This document shows positions 14,184-21,673 of a DNA stretch of 48,744 bases, piece by piece. The notes beneath the pieces are model-generated. The model was given only the letters and a program-made list of their open reading frames with translations. It was not told the DNA's origin and ran no database searches. The position numbers and the translations under genes were made by a program. How positions within the stretch are numbered: the stretch's first letter is position 1; every line of letters begins with the position of its first letter. Origin of the DNA: Flavobacterium fontis. Lineage in GTDB: Bacteria > Bacteroidota > Bacteroidia > Flavobacteriales > Flavobacteriaceae. The stretch is from contig NZ_FQVQ01000019.1 of the NCBI RefSeq assembly GCF_900129405.1, forward strand, positions 1 to 48,744. The letters run 5' to 3'.

Positions 14184-15023
14184 TTATAAAATATTTAATC
14201 GATAATTGACATAACATTTGGCCAATAAGCCAATTTTTTGGTAATCGGGTACGCGAATACGGGTGGAACGAATTTCCATCGAGGGCGTTCGTTTTAACTT
14301 GGTCAACAGCTTTTTGTAATAAATGTAGGCTGTATAAACTCCAAATTTTGCTTCCATGGGTAATTTGATGATGCCTGCATAAGCAGCTTCAAAATCGGCT
14401 TCAATGTCGCGAATAATCTCGGCTTTTGAAGCCTCATCCAATTGGGTTAAATCGGTATTCGGGAAATAGGTGCGACTTAAATCTTCAAAATCGGCTTTTA
14501 AGTCGCGTAAGAAATTTACTTTTTGAAACGCCGAACCAAGACGCATCGCGGCATCTTTGAGTTCGTTGTATTTTTGTTCATCGCCATTGACAAAAACCAT
14601 TAAGCACATGAGCCCGACCACATCGGCTGATCCATAAATGTACTCTTGGTACTCTGAATAAGTGTGGTACTTGCTTTTGTGCAAATCCATTTTCATACTC
14701 TTCATAAAGGCGGCAATCAAATGACGTGGAATGTTGTATTGATGTACCGTGCGTTGAAACGAATTCAAAATAGGATTTAAACTAATGCGATCTTCGAGAG
14801 CATGTTCAAGGTCGGATTCAAAGCGCGCAAACAAAGTGGCCTTGTCGTAATCGTGAAAAGTGTCCACAATTTCATCGGCAAAACGGACGAAACCGTAAAT
14901 GTTGTAAATGTCTTGGCGGATGGTGGGAGCCAACATTTTTACTGCAGTCGAAAAGGACGTACTGTACGCCTTGGTGGTCGTGCGACTGCATTCGTGGGAT
15001 ACCTGATCAAACAGCGATTTCAT
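14184..15023 (-). CDS. crtB: Phytoene synthase
   Basis: The 279-residue enzyme belongs to the squalene/phytoene synthase family. Aspartate-rich motif 1 is VRFADEIVDTFHDYD (about 45-59), and motif 2 is around NFLRDLKADFEDLSRTYF (about 170-187). These bind magnesium and diphosphate. The N terminus has the conserved SHECSRTTTKAYSTSF pattern (8-23). The enzyme condenses two geranylgeranyl diphosphates to phytoene. The gene starts 15 nt after crtI and ends 2 nt before crtZ. Confidence 0.92.
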   Translation of the reverse strand: MKSLFDQVSHECSRTTTKAYSTSFSTAVKMLAPTIRQDIYNIYGFVRFADEIVDTFHDYDKATLFARFESDLEHALEDRISLNPILNSFQRTVHQYNIPRHLIAAFMKSMKMDLHKSKYHTYSEYQEYIYGSADVVGLMCLMVFVNGDEQKYNELKDAAMRLGSAFQKVNFLRDLKADFEDLSRTYFPNTDLTQLDEASKAEIIRDIEADFEAAYAGIIKLPMEAKFGVYTAYIYYKKLLTKLKRTPSMEIRSTRIRVPDYQKIGLLAKCYVNYRLNIL

Positions 15024-15038
15024 AACTTGTTGGTCTAT

Positions 15039-16499
15039 TTAGTTGTATTTTGCAATCAATTCTGCCACCAGTTTCCCTGAAATTAACGAGGGCGGTACTC
15101 CGGGGCCCGGTACGGTAAGCTGGCCAGTGAAATAAAGCTGTTTCACTTTGCGGCTGCGTAATTTGGGTCGTAAAAATGCCGTTTGCAAAAGCGTATTTGC
15201 CATGCCGTACGCATTGCCTTTGTATGAATTATATTCTTTGATAAAGTCATTCACACAGAAGGATTCTTTAAACAGGATATGTTCTCTCACCGGTTGTTCG
15301 GTTAACTGTTCCAAACGGGTGATAATTTTTTCAAAATAGGTATTGCGCAACACTTCGGTATCCTCCAAACCAGGGGCTAAAGGTATCAGGAAGATGGCGG
15401 CTTCATGTCCCTCGGGCGCCACATTAGAGTCTGTTTTTGAAGGAAAACTTGCATAAAACAGAGGTTCTTTGGGCCACTCAGGATGATCGTAAATCGATGC
15501 CGCATGCGCATTAAAATCAACGTCAAAAAACAAACTATGGTGCTCAACGTTGCGTAATTTTTTATTCAACCCCACATAAAACAATAACGATGAAGGGGCA
15601 AAGGTTCGGTTTTCCCAATACGATTCTGAATAAGCGCGGTAGGCGGGTTCCAACAATTGTTCTGTATGATGGTAATCAGCCCCCGAAACGACAATATCGG
15701 CTTTGGTAAAGGTACCATTTATTCGGATACCTGTCGCTTTTTTTTCTACAACTTCAATTTTTTCCACAGGGGCATTGGTAATGATCGTAACGCCCAATTC
15801 GCGCGCTAACTTTTCCATACCTTGAATCACCGAATACATACCGTTTTTCGGATGCCATGTTCCCAAACCAAAATCGGCAAAGTTCATAAAGCTATAAAAG
15901 GATGGAGTGTCAGAGGGTTTTGCGCCCAAAAACAATACCGGGAACTCTAAAATGGAGATAAGTTTGGGGTTTTTAAAGCGTTTACGAATGTCGCGTGAAA
16001 TGTTGCTGAAAAACTGTCCTACACGGGTTGCCGTCTCTAGGGTGACAAGCTCAAGCGGGGATTCTCCGGGACGGTAAACCAAATCTTTGATCGCAATGTC
16101 ATAGTTACTTTGCGCTTCTTTCATGAATTTTTTCAAGATTTCACCGCTTCCTTTTTCTTCCGCTTCAAAGGTGGCTGCAATATCTTCTAGATTATCACTG
16201 ATTGTGATGAAATCGCGTATACCAAAGTATACTTGATAGGCAGGATTTAATTTTATTAGGGTGTAGTAATCCGATGGTTTTTTACCAAAATCGGCAAAGA
16301 AGCGTTCAAAGACATCAGGCATCCAATACCATGTGGGGCCAATGTCAAAAGTAAAACCATCTCGTTTGAGCTGTCTCGCCCGACCGCCAACGGTATTATT
16401 TTTTTCGTAAATGGTTACAGCGTGCCCTTGTTGTGCTAAGTAGCACGCGGCAGCGAGGGATGAAAACCCGGATCCGAGGATAGCAATTTCTTTTCTCAT
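15039..16499 (-). CDS. crtI: Phytoene desaturase
   Basis: The 486-residue flavoprotein begins with an FAD-binding Rossmann fold: IAILGSGFSSLAAACYLAQQGHAVTIYEK (4-32), followed by the VGGRAR segment. The rest matches CrtI-type desaturases, including the FDIGPTWYW segment (53-61) and a C-terminal FTGQLTVPGPGVPPSLISGK region (458-477). It converts phytoene to lycopene. The start is the second in-frame ATG (16499), since the upstream residues do not resemble the family. It is the first gene of the crt operon and lies just behind a promoter with a MerR-type operator, opposite no other gene. Regulation by the adjacent MerR/B12 protein is likely. Confidence 0.92.
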   Translation of the reverse strand: MRKEIAILGSGFSSLAAACYLAQQGHAVTIYEKNNTVGGRARQLKRDGFTFDIGPTWYWMPDVFERFFADFGKKPSDYYTLIKLNPAYQVYFGIRDFITISDNLEDIAATFEAEEKGSGEILKKFMKEAQSNYDIAIKDLVYRPGESPLELVTLETATRVGQFFSNISRDIRKRFKNPKLISILEFPVLFLGAKPSDTPSFYSFMNFADFGLGTWHPKNGMYSVIQGMEKLARELGVTIITNAPVEKIEVVEKKATGIRINGTFTKADIVVSGADYHHTEQLLEPAYRAYSESYWENRTFAPSSLLFYVGLNKKLRNVEHHSLFFDVDFNAHAASIYDHPEWPKEPLFYASFPSKTDSNVAPEGHEAAIFLIPLAPGLEDTEVLRNTYFEKIITRLEQLTEQPVREHILFKESFCVNDFIKEYNSYKGNAYGMANTLLQTAFLRPKLRSRKVKQLYFTGQLTVPGPGVPPSLISGKLVAELIAKYN

Positions 16500-16500
16500 A

Positions 16501-16532
16501 TTGTTTAACAAATATATAAAAAAGTTAAACAA
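16501..16532 (-). promoter_or_regulatory. crtI promoter with perfect inverted-repeat operator
   Basis: A perfect 9-bp inverted repeat TTGTTTAAC-N14-GTTAAACAA spans 16501-16532. On the minus strand the -7 element TATATTTG (16509-16516) lies inside it. The start codon (16499) is only about 5 nt past the expected transcription start. The same repeat occurs upstream of merR and of the TetR/ABC1 pair. It is a good candidate for the binding site of the CarH-like regulator. Confidence 0.65.
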
Positions 16533-16553
16533 CATTAACTTCTTAAGAAAATT

Positions 16554-17450
16554 TTACAATTCGCCGAGCAATTCGGTTATCGATTTGAAAATTTTGGTTT
16601 TGGGGTTAACTACGCGAGGACTTATATTTTCGGTCATTCGTCCGATGAGCCATACCTCGTTGGCGTCTTCCAAAACGGTATTTTGTAAGGTTTGAACGTA
16701 ATCATTCACATGTTCTTTGTCGGGTTCTACGGTGATGTAGCCAATACATACGATGTTGTTAAAGTATTTTTTAAGATCGGCTAAATTTTCAACGGGAACA
16801 CTTTCGCCCAAATACACGGTAGAATAACCGCGGTAGTTGAGTTCGTAGTTCAGGTACATCAGACCCAATTCGTGAATTTCGTTTAAAGGTAAGAATAAAA
16901 CAAAGGTTTTATCGTCAAAAAGCGCAGGTTTTTTGATGACTTCCTCTGTATTTATGAGTAATTTGAGTTTTATTAAGTAGCTAATGAAGTGTTCGTGGGC
17001 AGGGGTAATGGTATCGGACTGCCATAATTCTCCCAATTCTTCCATGAGGGGAATAAAAACTTCGAAGAAGACTTCGTTGAAGTTCTTTTCCGACAAAAGT
17101 TCGTCATAGGTTTCAAAAAAGAGCTTTTGGTCAAAATTCATCATTGCCATTTTAAACGAACTAATGGCATGATGTTTTGCACTTTTTTCAGAAACGATGC
17201 CCCGCACTTTGGCTTTGATTTCTTCGTCACTCAGTTTGGATATTTTTGAAATTTTGTAACCGTAGTCGTGAAGAAGTGTGATGTTTAATAATTTTTGTAG
17301 GGCTTTGATGTCGTAAAGACGAATGTTTGTGTCAGTTCGTGTAGGCTCAAAAACATTGTATCGCTTTTCCCAAATACGAATGGTATGGGCCTTGATCCCG
17401 GAAAGATTTTCCAAGTCTTTGATACTGAATGTATTTTTGACACTGTTCAT
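16554..17450 (-). CDS. MerR-type transcriptional regulator with cobalamin-binding domain (CarH/LitR-like)
   Basis: The 298-residue protein has an N-terminal MerR HTH (7-75, with HTIRIWEKRYNVFEPTRT and the R-LYDI wing), then a helical linker with W143-x9-E153-H154 (LWQSDTITPAHEH). A Rossmann-like domain follows with E191-x-H193-x-x-G196. These motifs are the ones that hold adenosylcobalamin in CarH: W-x9-EH in the four-helix part and ExHxxG, whose histidine is the lower ligand. All are intact. CarH-type proteins bind DNA in the dark and release it when light breaks the cobalamin Co-C bond, so carotenoid genes switch on in light. The start at 17450 is chosen over 17495 because the MerR core begins immediately after it. 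It is monocistronic with its own operator-bearing promoter. Confidence 0.88.
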   Translation of the reverse strand: MNSVKNTFSIKDLENLSGIKAHTIRIWEKRYNVFEPTRTDTNIRLYDIKALQKLLNITLLHDYGYKISKISKLSDEEIKAKVRGIVSEKSAKHHAISSFKMAMMNFDQKLFFETYDELLSEKNFNEVFFEVFIPLMEELGELWQSDTITPAHEHFISYLIKLKLLINTEEVIKKPALFDDKTFVLFLPLNEIHELGLMYLNYELNYRGYSTVYLGESVPVENLADLKKYFNNIVCIGYITVEPDKEHVNDYVQTLQNTVLEDANEVWLIGRMTENISPRVVNPKTKIFKSITELLGEL

Positions 17451-17462
17451 AATTGTGTTATT

Positions 17463-17495
17463 TTGTTTAACAAAAGTACTAAAATTATTAAACAA
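17463..17495 (-). promoter_or_regulatory. merR promoter with inverted-repeat operator
   Basis: The half sites TTGTTTAAC (17463-17471) and ATTAAACAA (17487-17495) form an inverted repeat with 15 nt between them, one longer than at crtI. The -7 element TACTTTTG (17471-17478, minus) sits in the spacer. This suggests autorepression by the MerR protein. On the minus strand the transcript would begin at about 17464. Confidence 0.6.
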
Positions 17496-17694
17496 AAAAA
17501 TATTTTATGACAATTTTATTCGAATTGCCTTCGCAAAGGTGTTTTTAATTCGTTTTTGGTTAAAATTTTTGTTGAAAAAGAAAGCATTTGCAAAAATCGA
17601 TGGTTGTTCCATGGATGGAAAACAGCTTCGTTTTTATATGTAACATGGAACTTCGCTTTTCATAAGTATTAAGGGAGCTTTGGATTGAATATCC

Positions 17695-18076
17695 CGAATG
17701 GGATTCAACTACGTTGTTCCCACAAAGCTCCGCTTTGAATGAAACTTGGTGAGAATAGACTTTCAAACAACATTGCAACGAATGGGATTCAACTTCGTTG
17801 TTTCCGAAGGGCTTTGCTTTGAATGAAACTTGGTGAGAATTGACTTTCAAACAACATTACCACGAATGGGATTCAACTTCGTTGTTCCCACAAAGCTCCG
17901 CTTTGAATGAAACTTGTTGAAAATAGACTTTCAAACAACATTACCACGAATGGGATTCAAATTCGTTGTTCCCACAAAGCTCCGCTTTGAATGAAACTTG
18001 TTGAAAATAGACTTTCAAACAACATTACCACGAATGGGATTCAACTTCGTTGTTCCCACAAAGCTCCGCTTTGAAA
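17695..18076. repeat. 84-bp tandem repeat, 4.5 copies
   Basis: Copies begin at 17695, 17779, 17863, 17947 and 18031 with an exact 84-bp period; the last is 46 bp long. Each unit contains three small hairpins: TGGGA/TCCCA around CAAC-TTC-GTTG, then CAAAG-CTCCG-CTTTG, then GTTGAAA...TTTCAAAC. A degenerate copy may precede the array (about 17610-17690). The unit is a multiple of three, but frames across it look like low-complexity peptides, so coding is unlikely. It fills most of the gap between merR and the tRNA genes. Confidence 0.85.
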
Positions 18077-18136
18077 ATAAAAATCCCCAAAACGAATTTG
18101 AAAATAAATTTTCATTCGTTTTGGGGATTTTTATTT
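18075..18136. terminator. Long hairpin terminator downstream of the tRNA genes
   Basis: A perfect 23-bp stem joins 18075-18097 and 18114-18136 around a 16-nt AT-rich loop. The stem contains ATCCCC/GGGGAT flanked by A- and T-runs. It lies just after the tRNA-Leu on its transcribed strand (minus). Confidence 0.85.
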
Positions 18137-18141
18137 ATTCG

Positions 18142-18223
18142 TGACCACGATGGGATTCGAACCCATACGCCTTGCAGCACCACCCCCTCAAGATGGCGAG
18201 TCTACCAATTTCTCCACGTGGCC
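18142..18223 (-). tRNA. tRNA-Leu (anticodon GAG)
   Basis: On the minus strand the gene reads 5' GGCCACG...CGTGGTC A 3', a 7-bp acceptor stem with one G-U pair. The anticodon arm has stem CCATC/GGTGG around loop TTGAGGG, giving anticodon GAG. The T arm contains GGTTCGAATCCC. A long variable arm (GTGCTGCAAGGCG region) confirms class II. CCA is not encoded. Confidence 0.92.
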
Positions 18224-18230
18224 TAAAAAA

Positions 18231-18257
18231 ACAATAAAGACGTTGCACGCAACGTCT
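18231..18257 (-). terminator. Hairpin between tRNA-Leu and tRNA-Lys
   Basis: A 9-bp perfect palindrome AGACGTTGC-AC-GCAACGTCT (18238-18257) is followed on the minus strand by T-rich sequence. It may terminate or process the tRNA-Lys transcript. Confidence 0.55.
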
Positions 18258-18263
18258 CTTTTG

Positions 18264-18336
18264 TGACCCGACTGGGGCTCGAACCCAGGACCCCAACATT
18301 AAAAGTGTTGTGCTCTACCAACTGAGCTATCGAGTC
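18264..18336 (-). tRNA. tRNA-Lys (anticodon TTT), copy 1
   Basis: The 73-nt gene reads GACTCGA...TCGGGTC A on the minus strand. The anticodon loop is CTTTTAA between stems CAACA/TGTTG. The D arm is GCTCAGTTGGTAGAGC and the T arm TTCGAGC. It is identical to copy 2 over the full length. CCA is not encoded. Confidence 0.94.
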
Positions 18337-18371
18337 AATGCATTTCAAGAGTTTTCGACTAAGGGTCGTAG

Positions 18372-18444
18372 TGACCCGACTGGGGCTCGAACCCAGGACC
18401 CCAACATTAAAAGTGTTGTGCTCTACCAACTGAGCTATCGAGTC
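18372..18444 (-). tRNA. tRNA-Lys (anticodon TTT), copy 2
   Basis: An exact copy of the tRNA-Lys at 18264-18336, separated from it by 35 nt. Copy 2 is nearest the shared promoter at 18469-18500, so both copies and the tRNA-Leu are probably one transcription unit. Confidence 0.94.
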
Positions 18445-18468
18445 GTTCACATTTCTTGAATGCGGGTG

Positions 18469-18500
18469 CAAATATAAGGCGATTTAATTAATTTTTCAAA
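18469..18500 (-). promoter_or_regulatory. Promoter of the tRNA cluster
   Basis: The -7 element TATATTTG (18469-18476, minus) and -33 TTTG (18497-18500) are separated by 20 nt, a near-consensus Bacteroidota promoter. It is divergent from aroK (18571). Confidence 0.65.
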
Positions 18501-18570
18501 CCAATTTTATTATAAATTTACCTTTTTTTCAGTTCGTAACTTAAGACCTTAATTGCTAAGGATTTAGTCT

Positions 18571-19101
18571 ATGTTTAAAGTCGTTTTAACAGGGTATATG
18601 GGGTCGGGTAAGTCCACCATTGGCGCGTTGTTGGCCCAACAATTGGGTTGTGCTTTGGTGGAGCTTGATTTCGAAATTGAAGCTGCCGCAGGAATTTCTA
18701 TACCTACGCTGTTTGCCGAAAAAGGGGAATTGGCTTTTCGAAAGTTAGAACATCACTCTTTTGAACAATGGATGCAGTCCCCTGATTCATTTGTCATGAG
18801 CACAGGGGGAGGAACGCCTTGTTATTACAATCATCACGAATGGTTGCAACGCGAGCACGTGTATTCGGTATACCTTAAAGGCAGTGTGGCCACTTTGGCC
18901 CAGCGCTTACAATCGCAAAAAGCACAGCGACCTCTTATTCAAAACCTGCCTGAGGCTGAACTCGAAGAATACATTGCCAAGCATTTGTTTGACCGCAATT
19001 ACTATTATCTTCAGTCGCGTTTCATTGTTCCTATTGACGGGAAGACTCCCGAGGAAATCGTGATGGAGATTCGCCAGTGGTTAGCTCAAAAAGGCGTATG
19101 A
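18571..19101 (+). CDS. aroK: Shikimate kinase
   Basis: The 176-residue enzyme has Walker A GYMGSGKST (8-16), a shikimate-binding Asp/Glu region around residues 31-37 (VELDFEI), and the STGGGTP loop (76-82). It ends with the lid and adenine-binding motif around QRPLIQNL (110-117). It phosphorylates shikimate in aromatic amino acid synthesis. Usual length is about 170-175. Its 3' end overlaps the converging phosphoribosyltransferase gene by 21 nt. Confidence 0.95.
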   Translation: MFKVVLTGYMGSGKSTIGALLAQQLGCALVELDFEIEAAAGISIPTLFAEKGELAFRKLEHHSFEQWMQSPDSFVMSTGGGTPCYYNHHEWLQREHVYSVYLKGSVATLAQRLQSQKAQRPLIQNLPEAELEEYIAKHLFDRNYYYLQSRFIVPIDGKTPEEIVMEIRQWLAQKGV

Positions 19102-19575
19102 TTCTTTTTCCAAAACGACGGTCACATGTTCCTGTAAGGAAGTCGACAGCGAAATCCCCTTAAAGTCTACTTTTATCGGATAGTTTTTGTGATTACGATC
19201 GACAAGTACAACCGTTTTACATTTTTTTACAGGCACATTTAAAAAGTGTTTTACGCCATACATCAGCGTGCTTCCCGAGTTTAAAACATCATCAACCACT
19301 ACAATTCCTTTGTGTGCATACTGCTCGGGTGCCAAAGAGGTTGTGATGGGTTCTAAAGGAGCTTGTTTATTCATGTTCACCGCACACAATTCTACTTTTA
19401 AGGGCGAAATCGACTCCAAAATAGCGCCCAATCGTTGGGCAAGGATATACCCGTTGGAGGCTATTCCCGCAAGTACGATATGTTCTTCTGAAACAAAGGT
19501 TTCATAAATTTGATAGGCAATACGCTTTAATGTATGCTCAATTTGTTGGTGGTCCAAAATGCGGTGCTCGTTCAT
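19081..19575 (-). CDS. Phosphoribosyltransferase family protein
   Basis: This 164-residue type I phosphoribosyltransferase has the PRPP-binding loop VVVDDVLNSGST at 92-103. The N-terminal HxxL segment and the VLAGIASNGYILAQRLG region (34-50) fit the PyrR/uracil-like subset. Substrate is not clear from sequence: PyrR, hypoxanthine or orotate types all share this loop. It is the last gene of an S4-methyltransferase-PRTase operon (12 nt gap) and converges on aroK. Confidence 0.85.
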   Translation of the reverse strand: MNEHRILDHQQIEHTLKRIAYQIYETFVSEEHIVLAGIASNGYILAQRLGAILESISPLKVELCAVNMNKQAPLEPITTSLAPEQYAHKGIVVVDDVLNSGSTLMYGVKHFLNVPVKKCKTVVLVDRNHKNYPIKVDFKGISLSTSLQEHVTVVLEKESYAFLS

Positions 19576-19587
19576 GAGACAGTTGTG

Positions 19588-20172
19588 TTATTTTTTGTTA
19601 AAGATAAAAAAGAGTTCGTTTCCTTGACGAGGTGGAATCGAGTTGTAGCACGTTTCTAGGGTTTGAATTGAAAACAAAGGTTCAAATCGTTCCAAATATT
19701 CTGTAGCCGATCCCCCAAAAGGCGGTCCCGATTCGGTTAGTGGGAATTGAAATAAAAGTCCGACCAATTTGCCTCCCGATTTCAACAACCGATGCATGTG
19801 CGTCACATAATCATTGCGTAAGGAAGGCGAAAGCGCACAAAAAAAGGTTTGTTCTAAAATCAAATCATAGGAATCTTGATGGTCGAAAAAATCGGATTGC
19901 ACCAATCGAAAGCACTCATTTTGAGCCAGGCGATTTCGAATCGCTTGCAATGGAGCTTCTGCATAATCCAATACGGTGATGTTGGTAAATCCGAGGGATA
20001 ACGCATACTCTAATTCATACCCATGACCGGCTCCAGGAATGAGTAGCGCTTTATTTTTATCCTCAACTTGATCCAAATAGGCTGTCAAGGGCGGGGAGGG
20101 AGCCCCCATGTCCCAACCCGTATCGCCTTTTTCATAGCGTTCTTGCCAGTATTTATTCGTCAGTATCTTCAT
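19588..20172 (-). CDS. TPMT-family SAM-dependent methyltransferase
   Basis: This 194-residue protein of the thiopurine methyltransferase superfamily has YWQERYEKGDTGWDMGAPSP (8-27) and SAM-binding LIPGAGHGYE (44-53), then LDYAEAPL for motif II. Class I methyltransferase fold; substrate unknown (thiols, selenium compounds and halides are used by relatives). The start at 20172 gives the family N terminus and overlaps the S4 gene stop by about 20 nt. It is followed by the phosphoribosyltransferase gene. Confidence 0.85.
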   Translation of the reverse strand: MKILTNKYWQERYEKGDTGWDMGAPSPPLTAYLDQVEDKNKALLIPGAGHGYELEYALSLGFTNITVLDYAEAPLQAIRNRLAQNECFRLVQSDFFDHQDSYDLILEQTFFCALSPSLRNDYVTHMHRLLKSGGKLVGLLFQFPLTESGPPFGGSATEYLERFEPLFSIQTLETCYNSIPPRQGNELFFIFNKK

Positions 20173-20545
20173 CATCCCAAGCATCATTCGTGAGTTCGTC
20201 CAAGTCGCGGCGGTCCTTTTTGGTAGGGCGACCTACTCCTGTTTTTCGGTAGTGTTCTTTGGAGAGTTTGAGCATTTCCAAATGGGCAAAAGCTTCCGCC
20301 GGTGTATCATCTTTGCGATATATGTCGGTAAGTTTGGCACCTACCCGATTTGGAGGGAGATCCAATACGCTAATTTGGTATTGAATTTGGTCTTTGCGAA
20401 ACTGAATTCGGTCGCCGGGATACACTTCACGGGAGGCTTTGGCAACCTGCCCATTGACCTGAACTTGATTTTTTTTGCAAGCTTCCGTAGCCAAGTTTCG
20501 GGATTTGTAGTAGCGCACACACCACAAGTATTTGTCAACTCTCAT
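20153..20545 (-). CDS. RNA-binding S4 domain protein (Hsp15-like)
   Basis: This 130-residue protein starts with the S4 RNA-binding pattern MRVDKYLWCVRYYKSRNLATEACKKNQVQVNGQVAK (1-36), then a basic middle and an acidic tail with DDEDTDE. The start at 20545 is chosen because the S4 fold begins there. Hsp15 relatives bind free 50S subunits carrying nascent chains. It is first in an operon with a methyltransferase and a phosphoribosyltransferase. Confidence 0.85.
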   Translation of the reverse strand: MRVDKYLWCVRYYKSRNLATEACKKNQVQVNGQVAKASREVYPGDRIQFRKDQIQYQISVLDLPPNRVGAKLTDIYRKDDTPAEAFAHLEMLKLSKEHYRKTGVGRPTKKDRRDLDELTNDAWDDEDTDE

Positions 20546-20626
20546 AAACAGGGTAAAAACTACGTTAAATAGTTTACAAAAATAAATCAATATTGTATCT
20601 TGCACGCCATAAATACAGTAATTTCT

Positions 20627-21640
20627 ATGCGTTTTAAAATTTTTACGTTGTGGGCGCTCGCCTTGGCTTTTATGGGTACATCTTGTTCTAAAGATGGAAC
20701 ATCAACGACACCTATTCGTGATAGGGCCGAACAATATGCGACCGACATTGCCGCCATCGATGATTTTTTGGATACGCATTATATGGAAGTGAATCCGACG
20801 ACTTTTGACGTTGAGTTTTATGAGATTCCCGAAAATGGGACACAAACTTCGATCCGAAATCAGACGCAATATCCCTTGCGCGACACTTTGATTGCACAAG
20901 ATGATATCAATTACAAATTGTATTTCATCAAGTTCCGTGAAGGAACGCAGAAAAGGCCAACTCAAGTTGATTCAGTTCATGTGGCTTATAAAGGAATCGA
21001 GTTGAATTTAGACGTCTTTGATCAAGCGGTGACGCCCAATTGGTTTGCTTTAGAGTCATTAATTCCAGGTTGGGGCCATGTGTTTCCTAATTTTAAATCA
21101 GGGACGTACACAACGGTTCCTGGGCAACCTATTCAGTTTGATAATTATGGAGCTGGGGTAATGTTTTTGCCTTCTGGTTTGGGGTATTACAACAATGCAA
21201 CGACCAATATTCCCGCGTATTCTCCCATTATTTTCTCCTTTAAATTGATTGAAGTGCGGTATCGAGATCACGACCGCGACGGAATACTCTCGCGTGATGA
21301 ACGCGCTTTCCCGCTTACCAATTGGAGCGATAATCCTAAAGATTACGATTCAGATGGAGATGAGCGGGCCAACATGGTCGATATAGATGATGATAATGAT
21401 TCCTATTTGACCAAGTTCGAACGCAGTTATGTGGTCAATGGTGTTACCTACTATTATCCATTTAATGGCGCTGCGGTGGATGACCCAACGACGCCAAATG
21501 TAGATGAACGCCGGGGGATTCCTCGTAAATTTACAGGACCTGTGGTTAATGGCGTGGCGACTCCCGTTGAAGAAGATTTTACAGCGCCCAATCGTTTGCG
21601 GCGCCACTTAGATAATACAGTGACAAACGTTAACCCATAG
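20627..21640 (+). CDS. FKBP-type peptidyl-prolyl isomerase lipoprotein
   Basis: This 337-residue lipoprotein has lipobox MGTSC (C20); the start at 20627 gives the signal peptide. The FKBP fold is at about 110-215, with VHVAYKGIELN, PNWFALESLIPGWGHVFPNF and AGVMFLPSGLGYYNN and the final strand IIFSFKLIEV. The C-terminal part has calcium-binding, thrombospondin-3-like acidic repeats (DHDRDGILS, DYDSDGDERANMVDIDDDND, residues 218-265). Surface or periplasmic folding factor is likely, though the unusual acidic tail suggests a calcium-dependent surface role. A terminator follows directly. Confidence 0.85.
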   Translation: MRFKIFTLWALALAFMGTSCSKDGTSTTPIRDRAEQYATDIAAIDDFLDTHYMEVNPTTFDVEFYEIPENGTQTSIRNQTQYPLRDTLIAQDDINYKLYFIKFREGTQKRPTQVDSVHVAYKGIELNLDVFDQAVTPNWFALESLIPGWGHVFPNFKSGTYTTVPGQPIQFDNYGAGVMFLPSGLGYYNNATTNIPAYSPIIFSFKLIEVRYRDHDRDGILSRDERAFPLTNWSDNPKDYDSDGDERANMVDIDDDNDSYLTKFERSYVVNGVTYYYPFNGAAVDDPTTPNVDERRGIPRKFTGPVVNGVATPVEEDFTAPNRLRRHLDNTVTNVNP

Positions 21641-21644
21641 GCAT

Positions 21645-21673
21645 AAAAAAAACGGTCATCGACCGTTTTTTTT
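21645..21673. terminator. Bidirectional terminator
   Basis: A hairpin AACGGTC-ATC-GACCGTT flanked by A and T runs (21645-21673) lies between the converging FKBP and DUF4369 genes. Confidence 0.88.

Noticed and set aside
17560..17850. Minus-strand frame through the 84-bp repeat
   Set aside because: It exists because 84 is a multiple of three; its product is a simple repeated peptide without other support.
18223..18471. Minus-strand frame over the tRNA-Lys genes
   Set aside because: It is simply the two tRNA-Lys genes read as protein.
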